Positions 1 through 7,766 of a stretch of 64,000 nucleotides of DNA are shown in pieces (the stretch's first letter is position 1; every line of letters starts with the position of its first letter). Below the pieces are notes generated by a model, which was not told the origin of the DNA, ran no database searches, and worked only from the letters and a program-made list of their open reading frames with translations. Position numbers and translations under genes: made by a program. This DNA is from Anaerolineales bacterium UBA2181 (lineage in GTDB: Bacteria > Chloroflexota > Anaerolineae > Promineifilales > UBA4811): the NCBI GenBank assembly GCA_002328075.1, contig DCVT01000037.1:62001-126000 (forward strand). Direction: 5' to 3'.

Positions 1-495
1 CGGGGCTCCGTGTCCTACTCTTCCATTGCCGGTGATGCGCCAGCGCCCTGCCGCACCAACCTGCCAGGGTGCAGCGAATGCCGGGATCAGCTTGGTCGAA
101 CCCACAATGATTTGACCTGTTCACATTATAACACGGTCGACTCTTGGCTCCAACGTCGATGGTGGGGTTGTTTTTATGAACCAAGTATCTACCGACGGTC
201 TGCGGTCGACATCTGTCAAGCCGTCAGTAAACCGCGTAGCCGTTTGGCAGGGTCCCCGTACTCCGCAGCCCCGGGTCAAGAACCCGCGTTGCCCTCGCCG
301 TCCAGAGTGATCATCTGAATCTGAATCGGATCGATCGGCGAAGCCCACTTGAAGGCTGCACCCCATGCGAAAATCGGCCTGACCAGTGACCTGTCTCAAG
401 CGCTGAACCTGGGCCCGGTCGAACCGCTTGTTTTGACGGACCGCGCCCGGCATGAACGGCAACCTTTCCTGTGGGACTTGGCCTCGCCTTGCGAC
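1..495. other. Left-edge region without a convincing gene
   Basis: I see no recognisable gene here. Several short frames are open on both strands, but none looks like a protein family or has a good ribosome binding site. The only signal is a possible minus-strand promoter, listed separately, that would direct transcription out of the left edge of the window. Confidence 0.5.
125..153 (-). promoter_or_regulatory. Possible minus-strand promoter pointing off the left edge
   Basis: Read on the minus strand, TTGGAG (148-153) and TATAAT (125-130) are 17 bases apart. The -10 box is perfect and the -35 box matches four of six positions. A frame starting with GTG at 105 on the minus strand stays open to the window edge, about 35 codons. 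It is not recognisable as a protein family, so a leftward gene beginning here is only a possibility. Confidence 0.3.
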
Positions 496-1035
496 TCACT
501 CGATCAGCAGAAAGGCGTATCGGTTCATCGCCTGTCCATACTCGGTCAGCACCTCAATGGGGAGCCCGAGCGGCCGCACGGTGCCAAAAACGTCCACTGC
601 CATCGCTTCAGGCGAGGGGCGAGCGGATCGAGGGTTCTTGCAGGATGTCCTGGCACCGGTGCACTCGGTGCACAGGGTGCAACTGTCCATAAAGAGCACA
701 AAAGCCTTGGGAAAGCCCGCCATAAAGACGGCCCGCTCCAGCCGCGCCAAACCCTGATTGACGGTCCGAGACCAGGCATGGCGGTCGTTCGGATGGTCCA
801 CCCGCTTTTCGAAATGGAGAACCACGGCCGAACCATAGTCGTCGAAGAACCGTCGACACTCTGCAACCGATGGCGTGTAGGGAGGGCACGTCGCATTGTG
901 CCCATACTCCCCGCACCCAAAGGTGCATTTCATCCGAACCCATTGTGCCACCAGGATCTGCCGGGGGTCGATCCACCGATAATCGGTGAATCCCTCTTCG
1001 GTCAAGAGCTGTTCCAGTTCTGCGCGGTCTGCCAT
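496..1035 (-). CDS. DUF2284-type cysteine-rich metal-binding protein
   Basis: This 179-residue protein fits the DUF2284 family of predicted metal-binding proteins, common in anaerobes and of unknown biochemical role. Cysteines fall in the family pattern: an N-terminal KCTFGCGEYG motif followed by NATCPPYTPS, and a C-terminal CTLCTECTG stretch followed by TSCKNP. Such clusters are expected to hold an Fe-S centre or another metal. I start it at the ATG at 1035 because GGAGG lies 13 bases upstream and the homologous region begins there. A longer upstream frame encodes only low-quality sequence. It stands alone, divergent from mgtE. The family assignment is good; the function is unknown. Confidence 0.8.
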   Translation of the reverse strand: MADRAELEQLLTEEGFTDYRWIDPRQILVAQWVRMKCTFGCGEYGHNATCPPYTPSVAECRRFFDDYGSAVVLHFEKRVDHPNDRHAWSRTVNQGLARLERAVFMAGFPKAFVLFMDSCTLCTECTGARTSCKNPRSARPSPEAMAVDVFGTVRPLGLPIEVLTEYGQAMNRYAFLLIE

Positions 1036-1239
1036 GGCGTTATCAGATCCTCCGAGCTGAGCGTATGCTGCCGGGACGCTCCACGGTATTGGCGGAGTGG
1101 TCCCACGGTTGCGGAGTATACCGCGGATTGGCTGGTCCTCAAACCCGGGACACCCTGCAGTGGCTGAGGCAGCGTCCCACCAACCGGCCGCCGCCACGAC
1201 CGGCTTGCTGGTTGCTGATCTCCCATGCCAGCCCTCAAG

Positions 1240-1268
1240 TTGACAAGTGGGCTGTACAGGCCTATAAT
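1240..1268 (+). promoter_or_regulatory. Consensus sigma-70 promoter for mgtE
   Basis: TTGACA (1240-1245) and TATAAT (1263-1268) are both perfect matches to the consensus and are separated by exactly 17 bases. Transcription should begin near 1275, about 165 bases before the mgtE start codon, giving a long untranslated leader. Confidence 0.85.
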
Positions 1269-1274
1269 TCCGAC

Positions 1275-1439
1275 CGTTCGCGGTGGAACAAACTATCAAG
1301 ATGGAAAAAGCTAAAGACGAACCTGGCCCAGGCAGTCCTAGGGGCCATACTCAGTCGGCCAACCGAATAAGCTAGCCCTCGGCCGGCGACCCCACCTTTC
1401 GGGCGCTTCCGGGGGCCAAGCGGCTCTAGGAGGTGCGCG
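1275..1439 (+). promoter_or_regulatory. Long mgtE leader with potential Shine-Dalgarno-sequestering structure
   Basis: About 165 untranslated bases separate the predicted start site from mgtE. Near the 3' end, CGCTT (1404-1408) can pair with AAGCG (1418-1422). Outside that hairpin, CACCT (1393-1397) can pair with AGGTG (1431-1435), which overlaps the AGGAGG ribosome binding site. Magnesium transporter genes are often controlled by M-box riboswitches, but I could not match the M-box core here. A different leader-based control is possible. This is inference from pairing by eye. Confidence 0.35.
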
Positions 1440-2789
1440 ATGAAGCCTTTTGACCTGGACAACCTGCTGGCGCAGATGCGCCAGGCGTTGGAGCTTAACC
1501 AGCTCGACGACGCCATCCACACGCTGGAATCCCTGCGTACCCCGGACCAGGCCGACCTGCTGGCCGAGCTGGACGAGGAAGATCAGATCGCCCTGGTAAC
1601 CCGGCTTGGTCCAGCCGCCTCGGCCGACATCCTCGAGGAGTTGGAGGATGAAGAAGCCGCCGACCTGATGGAGGCGTTGCCCACCGAAACCGCGATCCGC
1701 ATTGTGGAAGAGATGGCGGACGATGAGGCGGCCGACGTGCTGGGGGACATTGAACCCGCCATAGCCCGGTCCATCCTGGCCGGAATGGAGGATTCAGAGG
1801 ATATCCACCCGCTGATGTTGCATGCGGAGGACAGCGCCGGCGGGTTGATGACCTCCGAAATCCTGGTGTTGCGACGGCGAACCACCGCCGGCGAGGCGCT
1901 GGAAGCCGTCCGGCGCTGGCAACCCGACTCCCAGCCGGTCTACGACCTCTTTGTGGTTGATTCGCAGGGTCGATTGAGCGGTGTGGTCAACCTGCACCAA
2001 CTGGTTGTCTCTCCGGCGGACAGGCCCGTAGGGGACATCATGGAGGGCGATGTCATCGCAGTGCTGACCGGAACCGACCAGGAAGAGTGCGCCCGCCTGA
2101 TGTCGCGCTATGACCTGTTGGCGCTGCCGGTAGTGGACTGCGAACACCGGTTGCTGGGCGTCATCACCATCGACGACGTGATGGAGGTGCTGGAGGACGA
2201 GGCGACCGAGGACATCCAGCGCATGGGCGGCGCCTTGCCCCTGGATCAGCCCTACCTCTCCAGCCGGGTCCTAGAAGTGGCGCGCAAGCGCGTCGGCTGG
2301 CTTATGCTCCTCTTTATCACCGAGAGCCTGACGGGCACGGTCCTGCGCCACTTTGAAGACCAGTTGCAGACGGTGGTTGCGCTGGCCTTCTTTGTCCCAC
2401 TGCTAATTGGCACCGGAGGGAATGCAGGTTCCCAGACCACCAGCACCATCATCCGCGCCCTGGCGGTGGGCGACATCGACACTCGAGAGGCAGCCAGGGC
2501 GCTGTGGCACGAATTGCGCGTCGGTCTTTTGCTGGGACTGGGCATGGGGGTGTTTGCCTTTGTCCGAGCGTTGACGTGGCACACCACGCCGGGTCTGGCT
2601 GCAACCGTGTCGATGGCCATTTTCACGATTGTCGTTTGGGCCAACGGCCTGGGCGCGATCCTGCCGCTGCTGGCCTCCAAGTTGCGCATCGATCCGACCG
2701 TCGTATCCGGCCCGGTCATGAGCACGCTGGTGGACGCTACCGGCCTGTTCATCTATTTCACCATCGCGCGGATGGCGCTGGGTATCTAG
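1440..2789 (+). CDS. mgtE: MgtE-family magnesium transporter
   Basis: A 449-residue inner-membrane Mg2+ channel of normal MgtE length. The acidic N-terminal superhelical domain covers roughly residues 1-130 (repeated LEELEDEEAADLMEAL-type helices). Two CBS domains follow at about 135-255 (GGLMTSEIL, then VIAVLTGTDQEECARL). The C-terminal pore domain of about five membrane helices contains the family motif GTGGNAGSQTTSTIIRAL. The cytosolic and CBS parts of the family sense Mg2+ and close the pore. The start is fixed by AGGAGG seven bases upstream. The gene is alone behind a consensus promoter with a long leader. The family assignment is secure. Confidence 0.95.
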   Translation: MKPFDLDNLLAQMRQALELNQLDDAIHTLESLRTPDQADLLAELDEEDQIALVTRLGPAASADILEELEDEEAADLMEALPTETAIRIVEEMADDEAADVLGDIEPAIARSILAGMEDSEDIHPLMLHAEDSAGGLMTSEILVLRRRTTAGEALEAVRRWQPDSQPVYDLFVVDSQGRLSGVVNLHQLVVSPADRPVGDIMEGDVIAVLTGTDQEECARLMSRYDLLALPVVDCEHRLLGVITIDDVMEVLEDEATEDIQRMGGALPLDQPYLSSRVLEVARKRVGWLMLLFITESLTGTVLRHFEDQLQTVVALAFFVPLLIGTGGNAGSQTTSTIIRALAVGDIDTREAARALWHELRVGLLLGLGMGVFAFVRALTWHTTPGLAATVSMAIFTIVVWANGLGAILPLLASKLRIDPTVVSGPVMSTLVDATGLFIYFTIARMALGI

Positions 2790-3209
2790 CGGTCCGCGCC
2801 GCCAGCACAAGGTCTCCGGTGGCCGCGGCCGGTCAGGTTGGGGGCTGATACCCATCGGCCGCCGGCTTTGCGGCAACTGCCACCCGGGCTGCGTGGTTCT
2901 GCGCGTCGCCGTGGGATCGCGAGAGGGTGACTGGAGCGCCTTTCCGGCGCCGGGGCGGGGGAGAGGTTGGACTTGCCGGGCGAGGTTTGCCCCGCCTGGG
3001 CCGTGGCTGGCCGGTGCGACCGGGCCGGACTCCACCGGCAGGCGCAAGGCTCTGGGCGCCGATCCAGATCCAGCACGCCTGCCAGCGCCGCACGGTAGCA
3101 CATAGCGCCTGGCTGTTCCGCCCGACCCATGTTGCCTGTCATCTGATCCCCTGAGCCCGCTCTGAAGGAATCTCGTGCCAGATTCCTCCAGAATCAGGCA
3201 ATCTGGCAC
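2790..3209. other. Intergenic region between mgtE and the merR-type regulator
   Basis: About 420 bases without a supported gene. The part near 2950-2975 is G-rich (gccggggcgggggagaggttgg in part) and resembles one copy of the degenerate G-rich repeat found at 5290-5640. No convincing terminator for mgtE was seen. Confidence 0.5.
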
Positions 3210-3255
3210 TTGACAGTATCACGTAATAGTGATATAGTGTCAGTGTAACTGTCAA
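3210..3255 (+). promoter_or_regulatory. Palindromic promoter/operator of the MerR-family gene
   Basis: TTGACA (3210-3215) and TATAGT (3233-3238) are spaced by 17 bases. Between them lies the inverted repeat TATCAC-N6-GTGATA (3217-3234). An outer 8-base inverted repeat pairs TTGACAGT (3210-3217) with ACTGTCAA (3248-3255), so the whole promoter is nested inside dyad symmetry. MerR proteins bind dyads in the promoter spacer, so autoregulation by the product of the next gene is the natural reading. That reading is inference. Confidence 0.75.
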
Positions 3256-3277
3256 GGTTGCAGATGAGCGAGAGACT

Positions 3278-3850
3278 ATGTCCAGCAGGCAATATCTGAT
3301 CGGTGAGTTGGCCGCACGAGCCGGAGTTTCGGTGCGTACCATACGGTACTATATCAGCGAGGGGCTGCTGCCCCCGCCACAGACGCGGGGGCGCTATTCA
3401 GTCTATGATGAGGACTATCTGCAGCGAATCCGTCTGATCCGGCGGCTCAAGGATGCATACCTCCCGATCAAGGAGATTCGCTACATGCTGGAGACCCGGA
3501 CAGAAGAGGAGTTGGAGGACTTTGTGCAGCATTATGAGAGCAAACTTGGTCCGGGAGGTGACGCGTTGGCCTATATCTCTGGTGTGTTGGAGAGGCGGCC
3601 GGATGCACAGTCAAGGGATGGGCTCGCAAGCAGGAGTCGGGCATCTGCCGCGGTCAGGTCACAGCCTGTCGATAATGCGCGGGCCGGCAGTGACGTGATG
3701 CCGGACGGGGCCGGCTGGCGACGGTTTGTGATCGCGGATGGGCTGGAGCTGCACGTGAGCGAACCGGTTCTGGCTCAATTCGGACGGGCGGTCCGGCAAC
3801 TTGTCCGAGACGGCCAAGAGATGCTGCGTAGGGGTGGTCAAGCCAGGTAA
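3278..3850 (+). CDS. MerR-family transcriptional regulator
   Basis: A 190-residue regulator. Residues about 6-75 form a MerR winged helix: YLIGELAARAGVSVRTIRYY, then SEGLLPPP, a wing with GRYSVYDEDYL, and the second helix pair ending KEIRYMLE. The remaining 110 residues have no cysteine pattern typical of metal sensors, so the effector is unknown. The start at 3278 lies 40 bases after the -10 box, with weakly placed GAGCGAGAG upstream. The next gene, for a von Willebrand A protein, follows 76 bases later and is probably cotranscribed. MerR-type regulators paired with VWA proteins recur in some bacteria, but no function is established here. Confidence 0.85.
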   Translation: MSSRQYLIGELAARAGVSVRTIRYYISEGLLPPPQTRGRYSVYDEDYLQRIRLIRRLKDAYLPIKEIRYMLETRTEEELEDFVQHYESKLGPGGDALAYISGVLERRPDAQSRDGLASRSRASAAVRSQPVDNARAGSDVMPDGAGWRRFVIADGLELHVSEPVLAQFGRAVRQLVRDGQEMLRRGGQAR

Positions 3851-3926
3851 GAGGTGGTGGGGTGTGGTCAGTGGTTGGCCCCCGGCTGGGAGCAGGTCAA
3901 GCAGAGGAACAGAGAGGTATGAGGAG

Positions 3927-5159
3927 ATGACAGAGTTTGCTTTCGAGATGCACGTGGATTCAGAGTTGATTGCCCGCGAGGTGCCCTCGCAACGGGTGCT
4001 GGAACTGGTGGTGACGCCCCCGTCGGCGGTCGCCGCGCACCAACGGCCGGCGCTTAATCTCGGGCTGGTCATCGATCGCAGCGGTTCGATGTCCGGGGAT
4101 AAGCTCGAGTACGTCAAGCGCGCTGCCATCCATGTCCTGGAGGTCATGCAGGAGCAGGATCGGGTAGCGGTGGTGGCCTATGACACGGAGGTGACGCCGG
4201 TCTCGCCCAGCGTGGCGGTGACGCCGGCCGCCAAGGCCGAAATCAAGGCCAAGATCGAGGCCATGAGAAGCGGCAACATGACCAATCTCAGCGGCGGCTG
4301 GCTGGCTGGCTGCCAGGAGGTGGCGGCGGCCGCGGTGGAGGGGCACTTGAACCGGGTGCTGTTGCTCACCGATGGGCTGGCCAACGTAGGGATCACCGAC
4401 CTGGAGGAGCTGGGTGTTCATGCCGGCCAACTGCTCCTGCGCGGGGTTCCGACATCTACCTTTGGCGTGGGCAGAGACTTTGACGAGCATCTATTGGAGC
4501 ACATGGCCAACCAGGGCGGTGGTCGCTACTACTACATCGAACATCCGCAACAGATCCCCGGGATCTTTGAAGAGGAGTTCCGTGAATTGGCGGCGGTCAC
4601 GGCTCGCAACGTCCAGGTAACCCTGGGTGTTCCGACCGGAGTCTCGGTGGAGGTCCTGGGAAGCTGGCGCACCGAACAGGACGATCGCCATTGGCACCTC
4701 TGGTTGAGCGACCTGGCTGCCAACCAACGTCGCCAGGTCTATGTGAAACTGCTCACGCCGCCGGCCGGCGACCAACCGCAATTGACCGTTAGCGGGGTGG
4801 CATCCGGCAAGGGAGAAGGCGGTGAGCCGCTCCGGGTGGAGACTCTGCTGAATCTGCGGTATGCGCCGGAAACCGAGGTACAGGCCGCACCGCTGCGGAT
4901 GGACCTGATGGAGCGGTTCGGTCTGGTGGAGGTAGCCACACGCGCGGCTGAAGCGCTCAAGTTGGAGCGGAAGGGTGAGCGAGAGCAAGCGAGCGCCATG
5001 CTGAGCATGAGTCTGGCGAGCAGTGCGCCCTATCTATCGGCCGCGATTCACGAGGAGTACAGCGGGCTTGTGGAGCGCATGCGCCGAGGGCTGGATGAGG
5101 AGTCACGCAAGACCAGCCATCAGCGGCAGTACACAACCAAACAGCGACGCGATCAGTAA
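3927..5159 (+). CDS. Von Willebrand factor A domain protein
   Basis: A 410-residue protein with a VWA domain from about residue 40 to 220. The MIDAS metal site is visible as DRSGSMS (residues 50-56), and the later aspartate sits in LLTDGLANVG. The C-terminal half has beta-rich sequence resembling the extension of the family often labelled Ca-activated chloride channel-like or YfbK-like, ending in a basic helical tail. No signal peptide is visible, so it is probably cytosolic. I use the ATG at 3927 with GAGAGG nine bases upstream. An open upstream extension overlaps the regulator gene and lacks homology. It is likely cotranscribed with the MerR-type gene, and a strong terminator follows. VWA proteins usually mediate protein contacts; the partner is not identifiable. 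Confidence 0.85.
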   Translation: MTEFAFEMHVDSELIAREVPSQRVLELVVTPPSAVAAHQRPALNLGLVIDRSGSMSGDKLEYVKRAAIHVLEVMQEQDRVAVVAYDTEVTPVSPSVAVTPAAKAEIKAKIEAMRSGNMTNLSGGWLAGCQEVAAAAVEGHLNRVLLLTDGLANVGITDLEELGVHAGQLLLRGVPTSTFGVGRDFDEHLLEHMANQGGGRYYYIEHPQQIPGIFEEEFRELAAVTARNVQVTLGVPTGVSVEVLGSWRTEQDDRHWHLWLSDLAANQRRQVYVKLLTPPAGDQPQLTVSGVASGKGEGGEPLRVETLLNLRYAPETEVQAAPLRMDLMERFGLVEVATRAAEALKLERKGEREQASAMLSMSLASSAPYLSAAIHEEYSGLVERMRRGLDEESRKTSHQRQYTTKQRRDQ

Positions 5160-5196
5160 CGTCAGACGGGGGTGAGGCCCCGTTCGACGACCATCG

Positions 5197-5241
5197 AAGG
5201 CGGCACCGGCTGCAAGGGCCATCAACCGGCGCCGCCTTTTT
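5197..5241 (+). terminator. Rho-independent terminator after the VWA gene
   Basis: AAGGCGGC (5197-5204) pairs with GCCGCCTT (5231-5238). The stem continues past one mismatch with CCGG/CCGG (5206-5209 with 5226-5229), and a T run ends at 5241. It lies 38 bases after the VWA stop codon. Confidence 0.85.
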
Positions 5242-5289
5242 GCTGCAGCGCTACCGCGGAGCGCTCCGGATTCGTGAGGCGGTTACCCG

Positions 5290-5640
5290 CAGGCTGCCCA
5301 ACCTAACCCAGATTGGGGAGGGAGTGGGACACCCACCCTTAGCCTTGGCCGGGTCACGGAAGGAGCGCGATACTGCGCCGTGGCTCCCGCAGATCGAGGA
5401 GAGGGTGTTTCACCCCAGATTGGGCCGGGCCGGGGTGGGAGCGCTGTCCTCTCTCTTCTCGGGGGAGGTTAGGGTGGGGTGTCCAGGGTCCCGCGGCCGG
5501 CCGGTCAGCCAGATAACCACGTTCCCTCCATGGTGAGGGGAGGTTGGGGGGAGGTGTTCAGTATCCCACGGCCGCCGGGTCAGGCACAAAGCCGTGATCG
5601 CTCCCTTACCCGGGGAGGGTTAGGATGCGGTTCCGTCCCC
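5290..5640. repeat. Cluster of degenerate G-rich intergenic repeats
   Basis: Between the VWA terminator and the thioesterase gene, about five imperfect copies of a G-rich motif follow each other. They resemble ggggaggttagggtggggtg with a C-rich ctctc..ctc lead. The clearest copies begin near 5310, 5410, 5455, 5535 and 5610. Copies are 60-100 bases apart and partly overlap the end of the minus-strand thioesterase gene. Similar GGGGAGGGTTAGGGTGGGG elements are scattered in many Chloroflexota genomes. Their role is unknown, and I see no reading frame here. Confidence 0.6.
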
Positions 5641-6051
5641 GTCCCCTCGCCGGGCTATGGTGCCCTGCCCGGCCGCGCACAACGTCTCCACACCTTCGTT
5701 CACCACCAGCACGTCACACCGGCAGACGGCGTTCCGCCGGCCGGCCGACACAACCCAGCCCCGCGCCACCAGCCGCTCCCCCACAGCCGGCCGGAGGTAG
5801 TTCAGCTTGATCTCCAGCGTCAGCACGTCAGGGCCCAAGACCGATCCGCCGGCAAAGGTGAGCACATCATCGACCAGGTAACTGATCACTCCGCCGTGCA
5901 CCAAGCCGTGTTGCTGGTTATGTTCCAGACGGAGAGGGATTTCCAGCTCAGCTTTGCCCGGCGAGAGGTGCGTGAGGTGCGCACCCAATAGCCGGGTAAA
6001 GGGCTGCGCCGCCATGACCTGCTGACCCAGCTCGGTATAATCCTCTGCCAT
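5620..6051 (-). CDS. PaaI-like hotdog-fold thioesterase
   Basis: A 143-residue single-domain hotdog protein of the PaaI/YdiI type, expected to hydrolyse acyl-CoA thioesters in the cytosol. The family's active-site stretch HGLVHGGVISYLVDD is at about residues 48-62, followed by the typical strand TLEIKLNYLRPA. GGAGGATCAG directly before the ATG fixes the start. It is the last gene of a leftward group after a DUF4345 protein (47-base gap) and heliorhodopsin, so the three may be one transcript. The acyl substrate cannot be told. The last few codons overlap the G-rich repeat cluster and may be poorly conserved. Confidence 0.85.
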   Translation of the reverse strand: MAEDYTELGQQVMAAQPFTRLLGAHLTHLSPGKAELEIPLRLEHNQQHGLVHGGVISYLVDDVLTFAGGSVLGPDVLTLEIKLNYLRPAVGERLVARGWVVSAGRRNAVCRCDVLVVNEGVETLCAAGQGTIARRGDGDGTAS

Positions 6052-6098
6052 CTGATCCTCCGGAAAACTCTAGCCCTCTCGGCGTCAGGGTTGACCGG

Positions 6099-6443
6099 TC
6101 AGAACACCAGGATCAACCCAAAAACAATCTCCACCACCAGGCTGATGATGTTGGATCGGTCCCTGGAACGGTCGAGGGCTATCGAGAATGACCGCGCGGC
6201 GGCAATGGCCAGGTAGCCGATGCCCAGCATTTGATAGGCCGCCACGTTATTCAAAATCAGCGGGGCGGCGCCTAGCCCGATGAACAAACCGCCAAAGATG
6301 GAGCGGACCTCGCTGACGCCACGCGGGCCGTCAACCCGAAGTCCGGTGAACCCTTGAACCGCCAACGGCCGGATGAGCGCAAAGAGACCGGTGGCTACGG
6401 TCGCCACCGCCGCCAAAACCTGAAGCCAACTCGGCACCGTCAT
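6099..6443 (-). CDS. DUF4345-like small membrane protein
   Basis: A 114-residue protein with four predicted membrane helices: residues 5-25, around 46-65, around 70-88 and 97-114. The loop RSIFGGLFIGLGAAPLIL after the first helix is typical of DUF4345-like proteins, a small integral membrane family of unknown function. I start at the ATG at 6443 because GGGAGGAG stands upstream. The longer frame adds only arginine-rich sequence. It lies 120 bases downstream of the heliorhodopsin gene on the same strand. Cotranscription would suggest a shared membrane role, but that is inference. Confidence 0.7.
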   Translation of the reverse strand: MTVPSWLQVLAAVATVATGLFALIRPLAVQGFTGLRVDGPRGVSEVRSIFGGLFIGLGAAPLILNNVAAYQMLGIGYLAIAAARSFSIALDRSRDRSNIISLVVEIVFGLILVF

Positions 6444-6563
6444 CAGACTCCTCCCGAAACCGGCGCAGACAGCGCGCCGGGTGGAAGGGATGGCAGCGAG
6501 AGCTACCATCCCAGACCGGAACGCAACACAACGTAGGGTGGAAACCGCGAATCGGTTCTTGGC

Positions 6564-7370
6564 TTACACCGGCGCCAGGGTACCGGCAAAGATCTGCCAC
6601 GCCAGCAGGGTCTTGGCCACCAGGCTGAGCACAATGTAGACCCGCTCGCCGTACAGATAGTCCTTCCAGCGACCCACCTTTTTGTACTGCAGCAGCATGT
6701 TCACCGCAAAGATGTTGAAAAAGATGAACAGGCTGGGGATGATGGCATAGACAAAGGCCGGCGGTTTGGCGTCGGAGGACGAGAGCGATCCGGCGAAATA
6801 GAGCACGATCACGATCCAGGGGATGATTCCGGCGACGCAACCATAGATGAAGGAGGTCCAGTCGGTCTTGGTAGTGTGGTAGTTGTGGTACTCCATCATG
6901 ATGCCAAAGAGGTTCATGGTTGCGTTGAGGCCAAAGATGAGGATCAACGCGCCGAGGTCCCACATCCCGACTAGCATCCCAATCAGCACAATCATCAGCG
7001 AAGAGCTGAAGGCATATTCATAGAACCGGACCGGGTTCATACCCTTTTTCAGGTTGCGGACGTATCGGTCATATCCAATGGTGGATAGATAAAAATGAGC
7101 CACCGCCGAGATTAGCAGAAAAGCAGCTACGGCCGGCCCAAAGCGCAGGTCGTGATACAGGGTGGGGTTGGGCACCAGCGCGCGAGCGGCGGCGTCGAAC
7201 TTTAAAAAGTTGGTAAAGATGGGATAGGTTGTGTCATTGCTGAGCACAATCATCAGGATTCCCTGCACCAGGTGCAGGGCGCCCATGATAACGTTGAAAC
7301 GGCGCAATCCCTGAAACACGCTGTCAGGCGCCGTCACCCGATCCGTTTTTGCTACCTTTTTGGCTGGCAT
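6564..7370 (-). CDS. heR: Heliorhodopsin (retinal-binding membrane protein)
   Basis: A 268-residue seven-helix protein that I recognise as heliorhodopsin. The last helix holds GERVYIVLSLVAKTLLAWQ, in which K253 is the Schiff-base lysine that binds retinal. Helix 3 holds RFYEYAFSSSLMIVLIG, where E118 matches the counterion glutamate of characterised heliorhodopsins (E107 in 48C12). H33 (ALHLVQG) and H92 (AVAHFYLS) match the two conserved cavity histidines. In this family the N-terminus faces the cytoplasm, opposite to type-1 rhodopsins. No ion pumping has been shown for most members, and light sensing or partner regulation has been proposed. GAGAGGTAAC precedes the ATG, and a good promoter lies 47 bases upstream. 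No retinal synthesis gene (carotene dioxygenase, carotenoid pathway) is in the window. Confidence 0.95.
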   Translation of the reverse strand: MPAKKVAKTDRVTAPDSVFQGLRRFNVIMGALHLVQGILMIVLSNDTTYPIFTNFLKFDAAARALVPNPTLYHDLRFGPAVAAFLLISAVAHFYLSTIGYDRYVRNLKKGMNPVRFYEYAFSSSLMIVLIGMLVGMWDLGALILIFGLNATMNLFGIMMEYHNYHTTKTDWTSFIYGCVAGIIPWIVIVLYFAGSLSSSDAKPPAFVYAIIPSLFIFFNIFAVNMLLQYKKVGRWKDYLYGERVYIVLSLVAKTLLAWQIFAGTLAPV

Positions 7371-7416
7371 GTTACCTCTCGCTCCTAATAACGATGACTT
7401 GGCCGAACGACCGCCG

Positions 7417-7445
7417 ATGATACCGCAAAGCACGCCAATTGGCAA
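7417..7445 (-). promoter_or_regulatory. Promoter of the heliorhodopsin gene
   Basis: On the minus strand TTGCCA (7440-7445) and TATCAT (7417-7422) are separated by 17 bases, each matching five of six consensus positions. The predicted start lies about 40 bases before the heliorhodopsin ATG. No operator dyad was evident. Confidence 0.65.
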
Positions 7446-7628
7446 TCGCTTTCGGCCGGACCGTGCAGCGGAATCGCCGCACCCGGCCAGGTCCCATGGC
7501 GCTGCCGGCAAGGTGACGCGTGGCGGCCGAGCGTGTGGTGGACCGCGCGGGCGGCAGGTAAGGGCTTCGGGCATCTGAACCTGAACCGGCTTTGCAGGTG
7601 GTTGTTGCCGTTCGCGCCCGGTCAACGT

Positions 7629-7657
7629 TTGCCCGCTTTGTGCGGCCGGAATATACT
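7629..7657 (+). promoter_or_regulatory. Probable promoter of the four-domain kinase gene
   Basis: TTGCCC (7629-7634) and TATACT (7652-7657) are 17 bases apart. This would give a leader of roughly 100 bases before the start codon at 7767. The match is moderate. Confidence 0.5.
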
Positions 7658-7766
7658 GGTGCCAACGGTTCGACCAATCAACCGCGCATCAATCTGGCTG
7701 GTGCGCCGGCTCTCGGGCTGGGTTTTCTGGCCGGGCTGCGCCATTTGATCGTTGACAGGAGCACGC

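Noticed and set aside
112..132. Rightward promoter TTGACC/TATAAC near the left end
   Set aside because: The boxes are only nine bases apart, which is far too close.
349..1167. 272-codon plus-strand frame at the left end
   Set aside because: It is antisense to the DUF2284 gene, whose cysteine motifs and ribosome binding site are convincing. The plus-strand translation resembles no family.
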